Part shown: piece after piece, positions 58,329 through 64,000 of the stretch
How the letters are laid out: each line of letters begins with the position of its first letter
Numbering within the stretch: the first letter of the stretch is position 1
Assembly: GCA_041399205.1 (NCBI GenBank)
Contig: JAWKTK010000013.1
Span: 124,001-188,000 of the forward strand
DNA: 64,000 nt
Origin: JAGQOZ01 sp041399205
GTDB lineage: Bacteria; Planctomycetota; Planctomycetia; Pirellulales; Pirellulaceae
Direction of reading: 5' to 3'
Program-made: the position numbers and the translations under genes
Notes under the pieces: generated by a model
The model's database searches: none
Told to the model about the DNA's origin: nothing
The model's input: only the letters and a program-made list of their open reading frames with translations

Positions 58329-59654
58329 ATGAGGCATCAAATCGGATTATTCGTCATAGCGACCGTGATCGCGGCGAACGTGTCGATCCAATTCGTTTCG
58401 GCTCAAGAGAACAATCAGCCTCCCGCCGGATTCCACGCGTTGTTTAACGGTAAGGATCTGGAAGGCTGGCACGGTGTTCCGAATTCCACGCAGGATCCTC
58501 GGAAATTGGAAGCAATGTCGGAATCTGATCGCCAAGCCGCGTTGGCCAAAGAAGCGGAAGGAGTGGCACAACACTGGTCGGTGCAAAATGGCGATCTGGT
58601 CAATGACGGGCACGGTCCGTTTCTGAGCACCGATGAAAAGTTTGAAGATTACGAATTCTGGTTGGACTATAAGACGGTAGCCAATGCGGACAGCGGCATC
58701 TATCTGAAAGGGACTCCGCAAGTTCAGATTTGGGACTATACGGAAGAAGGTGGCAAGTGGAGTATTGGTGCGGACAAAGGATCGGGTGGTCTGTGGAATA
58801 ACAGCGCCGGAGCTGCTGGCAAAGATCCATCCGAATTGGCGGACAAGCCTTTTGGCGAATGGAATCGTTTCAAGATTCAACAAATCGGAGCTCGTACGTC
58901 GGTCTGGCTGAACGGCAAGCACGTTGTTGATCATGCGACACTGGAAAACTACTTTGATCGGAGCAGCCCGCTGTTTCGAAGTGGTGCCATCTACTTGCAA
59001 ACGCACGGTGGCGAAATTCGTTGGAAGAACATTTTCGCTCGCAACATCGGCAGCGAAGAAGCCAATCAGATTCTCGCTTCGCATCACAATGACGGTTTTG
59101 AATCGATTTTCAACGGCAAAGATTTCACCGGCTGGAAGGGGCCGATTGACAACTACGAAATTGTCGACGGTACGCTGCGTTGCATAGCGGGGAAAGGCGG
59201 TACGATTTACACGGACGAAGAATACGGTGACTTTGCCGTTCGACTGGAATTCAAATTGCCTCCGGCTGGGAACAACGGCTTGGCGATTCGTTATCCCGGA
59301 TCTGGCGACACTGCCTACACGGGAATGTGCGAATTGCAGGTCTTGGACGCGGGGTATCCCGGCAAGCTGGACCCGCGCCAAGTGCATGGTTCGGCCTATG
59401 GCATGATTCCAGCCAAGACAGGTTATTTGCGGCCAACGGGCGAATGGAACTTCCAGGAAGTCACCGTGGTTGGTTCGAAGATCAAGGTCGAACTGAACGG
59501 CTATGTGATCTTGGACGGCGATCTGAGCGAAGTAACCGAATACATGGGCAAATCGGCTCACCCGGGTAAAGATAACAAAACCGGCCACTTTGGTTTTGCG
59601 GGGCACTCGGACCCTGTTGAATTCCGTAATATTTCCATCAAGCGGTTGGATTGA
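58329..59654 (+). CDS. Exported protein with two DUF1080 (3-keto-disaccharide hydrolase) domains
   Basis: A 441-residue protein with a signal peptide (GLFVIATVIAANVSIQFVSA). Two tandem DUF1080 concanavalin-like domains follow: first about 28-235 (FHALFNGKDLEGWHG, ADSGIYLKGTPQVQIWD), second about 255-441 (FESIFNGKDFTGWKG, NNGLAIRYPGSGD, GMCELQVLDAGYPG). DUF1080 proteins are linked to 3-keto-glycoside hydrolysis and carbohydrate binding. The ATG at 58329 was chosen since GGAG lies 8 bases upstream; the earlier ATG at 58317 lacks this. A strong terminator follows at 59691. Confidence 0.93.
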   Translation: MRHQIGLFVIATVIAANVSIQFVSAQENNQPPAGFHALFNGKDLEGWHGVPNSTQDPRKLEAMSESDRQAALAKEAEGVAQHWSVQNGDLVNDGHGPFLSTDEKFEDYEFWLDYKTVANADSGIYLKGTPQVQIWDYTEEGGKWSIGADKGSGGLWNNSAGAAGKDPSELADKPFGEWNRFKIQQIGARTSVWLNGKHVVDHATLENYFDRSSPLFRSGAIYLQTHGGEIRWKNIFARNIGSEEANQILASHHNDGFESIFNGKDFTGWKGPIDNYEIVDGTLRCIAGKGGTIYTDEEYGDFAVRLEFKLPPAGNNGLAIRYPGSGDTAYTGMCELQVLDAGYPGKLDPRQVHGSAYGMIPAKTGYLRPTGEWNFQEVTVVGSKIKVELNGYVILDGDLSEVTEYMGKSAHPGKDNKTGHFGFAGHSDPVEFRNISIKRLD

Positions 59655-59690
59655 GCATCCAGCGTCGGCTTTATTTTGATTAACCATCGG

Positions 59691-59722
59691 CAGCGGACGC
59701 CATTTTAGCGTCCGCTGTTTTC
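59691..59722 (+). terminator. Intrinsic terminator after DUF1080 gene
   Basis: A perfect 10-bp stem (CAGCGGACGC at 59691-59700, GCGTCCGCTG at 59708-59717) with a 7-base loop is followed by TTTTC. It lies 37 bases after the DUF1080 stop. Confidence 0.8.
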
Positions 59723-59747
59723 AATTCCTTACTATGAAGTTGCCTCT

Positions 59748-60692
59748 GTGATCAAGTTGTTTCGATTTTTGCATCATTCGTTTTGGCGAGGACTGTGCCT
59801 CGCCATCGTTGCAGCGACCATCTTTGGTTTTTTCTCGCGCTATTCGCACTGGCTGTTTTACGTAGATCAGCCACGGCTGCACTACGCCGTCGTCGGTGCG
59901 ACTGCCTGCGTGGCGTGTTTTCGAATTCGAAGCTGGATTATCGCCGCGGTTGGTTGTCTATGTGTCTTGCTAAACTTAGCTCTCGTTCTGCCCACGATGG
60001 CCGTTGCACTACAGCCTGCGTCAAACCATGCTGCCGATTGGAACGTGCTGCATGCCAACATCGATCAAACGGGCCAATTGGATGTCAAGCTATTGCAACA
60101 GATCAAAGAGACAAAGCCGGACGTGATTTTGTTGCAAGAAGTGACGGCTGAATTTCTGACGAACGAGAACGAATGGGGCGATTTGCAGTACGAACGGATT
60201 GCCTCTGAACCAAGAGACAATACTCGAGGTGTTGCGGCGTGGGTGCGAAATGAGCTTTCCAGTCGAATCACGGCGACCGTTCGTGACATTGCTGACACAG
60301 ACCGACCGATGGTGCAGTTGACCGTGGACAAACAACTGCGAATGCTCCATTTTCATGCCAAGCGTCCGGTGGACGCGGAAACCTATCAGACGCAGTTGGC
60401 TGAATTCGCAGCGCTATCGGCGTGGCTGGGCGAATCGGATTTGCCCACGGTGGTACTGGGTGATTTCAACGCCACACCGTGGTCAGAACAAATTCGTCGT
60501 ATCGGACTGCAAAACAGATTTCGCGCGTTCGGACTTCCAACGTGGCCGTCCCAAGCGTACGGTGCCGGGTTGCCGATTGACTTTGTGCTGGCGTCTAGCA
60601 AGGCCAAGGTCGTTCGCGTGAACACTATTCCGACAGACGCTTCGGACCATCAAGCGGTTTTGGTGACGATAAGTCACGCGACAACAGAATAG
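59748..60692 (+). CDS. Membrane-anchored endonuclease/exonuclease/phosphatase (EEP) family protein
   Basis: A 314-residue protein. The N-terminus has three hydrophobic segments (about 12-30, 42-58, 62-85) and then an EEP domain facing outward: LHANIDQTGQ, KPDVILLQEVTAEF with the metal Glu, VVLGDFNATPWSEQIRR with the catalytic Asp-Asn, and the C-terminal DASDHQAVLVTIS with Asp-His. The family includes DNases, sphingomyelinases and phosphoinositide phosphatases; substrate unknown. GTG start at 59748 gives this N-terminus. It converges on the DUF3500 gene. Confidence 0.9.
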   Translation: MIKLFRFLHHSFWRGLCLAIVAATIFGFFSRYSHWLFYVDQPRLHYAVVGATACVACFRIRSWIIAAVGCLCVLLNLALVLPTMAVALQPASNHAADWNVLHANIDQTGQLDVKLLQQIKETKPDVILLQEVTAEFLTNENEWGDLQYERIASEPRDNTRGVAAWVRNELSSRITATVRDIADTDRPMVQLTVDKQLRMLHFHAKRPVDAETYQTQLAEFAALSAWLGESDLPTVVLGDFNATPWSEQIRRIGLQNRFRAFGLPTWPSQAYGAGLPIDFVLASSKAKVVRVNTIPTDASDHQAVLVTISHATTE

Positions 60693-60717
60693 TGTTGCCG
60701 CGGTTTACGCTTTCGAT

Positions 60718-60753
60718 GTGAATGCAAGATCTACTGTGAATGCAAGATCTACT
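60718..60753. repeat. 18-bp perfect tandem duplication
   Basis: GTGAATGCAAGATCTACT occurs twice in direct tandem (60718-60735 and 60736-60753) between the converging EEP and DUF3500 genes. The second copy contains the TAG stop of the DUF3500 gene, and the first copy repeats the stop in the same frame. Confidence 0.9.
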
Positions 60754-61771
60754 TGGCGTGGGCTTCGTCGTAATGTTTCTTCAGCAAGTCTTCGCCCAGA
60801 TCGTTCTTGAAATCACGCCAGACAACATGGACATGATTAGCGTCGTTCTGAGTATTATCGTATTCCATGATGAACGACGGCCCTTGCACTCGGTAGTAAT
60901 GTCGCTCGCCCGGCAAAACTCCGCCAGCCCAGGCAAAATAGATCTTGTCTACTCCGTTTTCTCGAATATTGGCCAAGGCTTCTTCGGCCAGATCAGGACG
61001 AATAGTCTGAACGTATTCGCCAATCAATTGCTTGAGGGTTCCCTTTTGTTCGTCATTCAGCTCGTTGGCGGCAATTCCCATTGGTTCCAGCGGCGTGGCC
61101 TTACGGCCCGGTCCGTTGATGACGTCATCGGGCGCGTCTTGGCTGACAATGGCTTTGGCGGCTTGTTCTTTGCTGAGCGACGTGACCAGTTCGCGTCCCA
61201 AATCTTCTTCGGCCGAAAGGACTCGCAATCCTTTATGTGGCCCCGACTTCACCTGAGCTGGGTTCGCGCCCATGAACGCCGGCGTCGTAACCACTTTCTT
61301 GCCATCCACAATGGTAAAACTTACAGACAGATGGTGGCCTTCGATTCGCCAGCCCCAAGTTGCGGCCGTTGATGGTTTTCCGAAAACAAAGAAATGATAT
61401 TTCTGCGGATCTCGCGTAGGACTGTTGTTTTCCATTTCGTGCAAAATCTGTTCGAGCGCCATAATGTTCAACGCCTTGTCCAAACCTTTGTGGCTGAGCG
61501 CCGACGAAATCAAGGCGATTCCCAAATGTTGCTGGGCCGGTTTCATCTCCTTCAGGGACAAGCCTTCTCGTTCCATGGGAATGAACTGCCAGTTTGCTCG
61601 CTGGTCGTCATCAAAATCAAAGGTCAGTTCGTCTACTTGGTCTTCGGACAAACTGGCGATCAGGCGCTGAGCGGCTTCTGTCATGGCTTCGGCGGGCGAA
61701 TGGGCGAACGCTTGGTTCGTCCGAAATCCAATGACAAGCAATAGGCACAAGGTAATGGCAAGCCGGTTCAT
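60749..61771 (-). CDS. Exported DUF3500 family protein
   Basis: A 340-residue DUF3500 protein with a signal peptide (LAITLCLLLVIGFRTNQAFA). Family segments include LTFDFDDDQRANWQFIPMER, GWRIEGHHLSVSFTIVDG, MGANPAQVKSG and the C-terminal WAGGVLPGERHYYRVQGPSF followed by EYDNTQNDANHVHVVWRD. These His- and Asp-rich motifs may bind metal. The function of the family is unknown. The ATG at 61769-61771 was chosen because it gives a clean signal; the frame is open upstream to 61891 without signal features. Confidence 0.9.
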   Translation of the reverse strand: MNRLAITLCLLLVIGFRTNQAFAHSPAEAMTEAAQRLIASLSEDQVDELTFDFDDDQRANWQFIPMEREGLSLKEMKPAQQHLGIALISSALSHKGLDKALNIMALEQILHEMENNSPTRDPQKYHFFVFGKPSTAATWGWRIEGHHLSVSFTIVDGKKVVTTPAFMGANPAQVKSGPHKGLRVLSAEEDLGRELVTSLSKEQAAKAIVSQDAPDDVINGPGRKATPLEPMGIAANELNDEQKGTLKQLIGEYVQTIRPDLAEEALANIRENGVDKIYFAWAGGVLPGERHYYRVQGPSFIMEYDNTQNDANHVHVVWRDFKNDLGEDLLKKHYDEAHAK

Positions 61772-62088
61772 GCGAATACTCCGAATGGGCTGGAAGGGCA
61801 GGTGATTTCTGGCGTCTTGCGATTTCTGGCTGCAAACGCCGACGTGAAGTTGTGAGATGTTACCACGAAGAAACAGGGCGTGTCGAGTCAAGTCGGGTTG
61901 TCACGGCTCCGGGTGCTTGTCCAACTTTGTTGACCGGTCGACCTGCCCTAAATAGAATGAAGTTCGCTTTTCTGACTGTCTTTTCTGTTTTTTTATCGAT
62001 ATATCATCACAGCAAATTGGGGTGACGACCATGGATGTCGTGACCATGTATCGGTAGACATTCGCCATCCTGGATTCGACGTTTCGTC
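61772..62088. other. Divergent intergenic region, no gene recognised
   Basis: About 317 bp between the DUF3500 gene (minus) and the kinase gene (plus). A T-rich stretch near 61980-62000 is the only notable feature. A short open frame on the minus strand at 62007-62279 overlaps the kinase start and is a shadow. Confidence 0.35.
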
Positions 62089-64000
62089 ATGGTAAATCGT
62101 TCTGACTCTACTGGTTCGTCTCGTTCGTCCGCCGACGATCTGGTGGAGTTCGTTCGAACCGACGGCGACGAAAACCCGGCCAACGATTCACCTTCGCCCA
62201 GCGTGACGTCAAATCCAGATTCAAACACCACGGACGACGCCACCGTCATTTCGAATCGGCCGCCAGTGTACGCCAGCAATCAGAACAGTGGCATGACACC
62301 CAATGAATTGGGAACCACGCTGGTCGGCACTCGCTTGGCTCATTTTGAGCTAGTGGAATTTGTCGGCGGCGGCGGGATGGGCGCCGTGTTTCGTGCCAAT
62401 GACACGCTGCTGAATCGCGACGTGGCGGTCAAGGTGCTTTCCCGGGATCAAGGGAGTGACGAAGAGACGGTGCGGCGATTTCGCAACGAAGCTCAAAGTG
62501 CTGCTCGTTTGGATCACGATAATATTGCTCGAGTCTATTTTGTTGGCGAAGATGACGGCTGGTATTTCATTGTCTTTGAATTTATCAACGGCATTAACCT
62601 TCGTGATCTGGTGGAGCGTGACGGACCGTTGTCACTGCAGGACGCTTATAGTTTCACACTGCAGATCACGGAAGCATTAGATCACGCGGCCAATCGCAGT
62701 GTGGTGCACCGAGATATCAAGCCGTCCAATGTGTTGGTAACCGCATCCGGCAAAGCAAAGCTGGTAGATATGGGCTTGGCACGGTTGCATCAGGTGAGTC
62801 AGAGCACAAATGATCTTACGGCCAGCGGCATGACGCTGGGTACGTTTGATTATATTTCGCCTGAACAAGCGCGAGACCCTCGATTGGCCGATACGCGAAG
62901 CGACATTTATTCGCTCGGTTGTACGCTGTTCTACATGTTGACGGGCCGGCCTCCGTTTCCCGAAGGAACGGTGCTGCAGAAATTGCTCAGCCACAGTAGT
63001 GAAGCACCGCCTGATCCGACACAGTGGCGCCCCGATCTTCCGGCAGCCTTTGGCAAGATTCTCAAACGCATGTTGGCGAAAGATCCAGCCAATCGCTACG
63101 CACATCCTCGAGAACTATACGCGGCGTTGATACGTGCCGGTGACGAACTGGGGATGGAACGTCGTCGCCGCAGCGATGCCGTTTACTTTGAACGGCGAAC
63201 GACACTTTTCGATCGCATCGAACTGCACTTGCCCTGGATCGCCACGGCCTTGTTCACGCTGGCGGGACTGGTGCTGATGGACTCGTATTGGGCCGGAAAC
63301 GCGGAATCCGCCAGTTTGCCTCAGTTCGTTCCACCGTCGGCTGCTGAAATGTCTTGGCCGGAAACTGAAATTCGTCCCGAAAATGCGGCTGCGTTACCGA
63401 ATCGGTTGGAAGCAAGTGCTCAGGAATCAACGGACGTGGCGACTGACACAGATACGTCACCACAATCGGTTCGATCCGTTTCAAATGGTAAAACGCAAGA
63501 AGCGGAGACCGACGATTCATCGGCAGTGGCAAGCCGATTGGTGGCGGGCGAGCAAGGCGAAGGGGCCGACGACGCGAGCGAACCGAATGACGCATCCAAT
63601 CCCAACGCTATGGACGTTCGTCGCGTGGTGGTGGATGCTAAGGTTAGTGCCGCTCAGACATCGGATGGCTACGTGGCGTTTGGTACGCTGGCGGACGCTA
63701 TTAAACATGCGGCTGGTTCACCGTGGGTAGAAACCATCGAATTGCGGACGGGTGGTCGAATTGAATGCCAGCCGATTCGTCTGATCGATCGCGATTTGGA
63801 AATCCTGAGCAGCAATGGTTCGACCGTGCTGGTGTTTCAACCGAATTCGTTCGGAAGCGATGCAATTGAACGCAGCATGATTCAATTAGACGGTGGTCAT
63901 TTGCGGTTGGAATCTGTCCACTTGGAAATGAAGGTTCCCACCACGGAATTGGACGGTGCTTGGTCGCTGATGGAAGCAACCCAAGAATCCAAGATTACCC
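62089..64000 (+). CDS. Membrane serine/threonine protein kinase, N-terminal part (runs off window end)
   Basis: A kinase read for 637 residues to the window edge. A hydrophilic N-terminal tail (about 1-80) precedes a Hanks-type kinase domain (about 85-345). It has the glycine loop FVGGGGMGAVFRA, the ATP Lys in DVAVKVLSRD, the catalytic HRDIKPSNVLV, the metal motif DMG (instead of DFG) in KLVDMGLARL, the activation segment GTFDYISPEQA, and SDIYSLGCTLFYML. A single membrane segment follows at about 382-402 (HLPWIATALFTLAGLVLMD). Beyond it is an extracytoplasmic part with a Thr/Ser/Glu-rich linker and a beginning beta-helix-like domain. Start at the ATG 62089; an upstream ATG meets a stop. Confidence 0.9.
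   Translation, partial: MVNRSDSTGSSRSSADDLVEFVRTDGDENPANDSPSPSVTSNPDSNTTDDATVISNRPPVYASNQNSGMTPNELGTTLVGTRLAHFELVEFVGGGGMGAVFRANDTLLNRDVAVKVLSRDQGSDEETVRRFRNEAQSAARLDHDNIARVYFVGEDDGWYFIVFEFINGINLRDLVERDGPLSLQDAYSFTLQITEALDHAANRSVVHRDIKPSNVLVTASGKAKLVDMGLARLHQVSQSTNDLTASGMTLGTFDYISPEQARDPRLADTRSDIYSLGCTLFYMLTGRPPFPEGTVLQKLLSHSSEAPPDPTQWRPDLPAAFGKILKRMLAKDPANRYAHPRELYAALIRAGDELGMERRRRSDAVYFERRTTLFDRIELHLPWIATALFTLAGLVLMDSYWAGNAESASLPQFVPPSAAEMSWPETEIRPENAAALPNRLEASAQESTDVATDTDTSPQSVRSVSNGKTQEAETDDSSAVASRLVAGEQGEGADDASEPNDASNPNAMDVRRVVVDAKVSAAQTSDGYVAFGTLADAIKHAAGSPWVETIELRTGGRIECQPIRLIDRDLEILSSNGSTVLVFQPNSFGSDAIERSMIQLDGGHLRLESVHLEMKVPTTELDGAWSLMEATQESKIT

Noticed and set aside
58347..59687. 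A 446-residue open frame on the minus strand
   Set aside because: It lies entirely across the DUF1080 gene, has no ribosome site, and is Arg/Val/Phe-rich nonsense-like sequence; a shadow of the real gene.
1..64000. CRISPR arrays, insertion sequences, prophage, toxin-antitoxin or defence systems
   Set aside because: No regularly spaced short repeats, transposase, integrase, or known defence protein motifs were found; the only arrays are the Calx-beta units and the intergenic palindromes.

Overview
The window looks like a chromosomal segment of a planctomycete, most probably of the Pirellulales (Rhodopirellula/Blastopirellula-like). The evidence is the gene families present: a DUF1592/DUF1587 cytochrome-type protein with a DUF1552 partner, DUF1080 and DUF3500 proteins, PQQ-type beta-propellers, giant surface proteins beginning with the LEPR-XLL motif, a PEP-CTERM protein, and a planctomycete-style Ser/Thr kinase. 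No rRNA, tRNA, CRISPR array, insertion sequence or prophage was recognised. The assignment rests on recalled family distribution, not on a database search.

Layout. 1-6.1 kb (minus strand): the 5' part of a sensor histidine kinase, then a flagellar block flhA-flhF-flhG-fliA ending in a clear intrinsic terminator. 6.3-12.2 kb: a sulfotransferase, a DinB-like protein and a large FG-GAP/dockerin surface protein. 12.5-17.7 kb (minus): a compact operon DUF1592 - DUF1552 - ankyrin repeat protein. 18.1-25.6 kb: a giant CotH/lamin-tail/VCBS protein ending in a near-identical tandem array of 342-bp Calx-beta-like units. 25.7-37.9 kb: mostly metabolic and housekeeping genes (lipase-like, trpE, mcsA-mcsB, coaD, class V aminotransferase, a deacetylase-like protein, a squalene-cyclase-fold protein, TonB, an SDR, xylA). 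38.1-48.5 kb: two paralogous PQQ propellers flanking a sialidase-like protein, a beta-helix/glycosidase-like protein and a three-gene glycan set (GT4, SAM methyltransferase, FkbM methyltransferase). 48.6-53.6 kb (minus): a DUF4347/CBM/LamG/glucose-sorbosone dehydrogenase surface protein and a PEP-CTERM lectin-like protein. 53.6-64 kb: slyD, an rluA-family gene, a transglutaminase-hydrolase fusion, a DUF1080 duplication, a membrane-anchored EEP phosphatase/nuclease, DUF3500, and the 5' part of a Ser/Thr kinase.

A striking technical feature is that about ten genes are interrupted by single-base frameshifts. Nearly all behave like one missing base, and in most the missing base falls in a short homopolymer. 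Restoring it rebuilds a sensible family-like protein. I therefore treat these as single genes in a sequence with residual homopolymer-contraction errors rather than as true pseudogenes, and I give the whole span with the break points. The tandem Calx-beta array also contains indels and may not be assembled correctly.

Functionally the window combines flagellar export and regulation, protein arginine phosphorylation (McsA/McsB), tryptophan, CoA and xylose metabolism, and a large investment in secreted or surface proteins and polysaccharide handling. No obviously new defence or mobile system was found. The most unusual items are the recently amplified Calx-beta array, the LEPR-XLL surface proteins with uncommon domain combinations, the transglutaminase-hydrolase fusion and a dispersed palindromic intergenic repeat.
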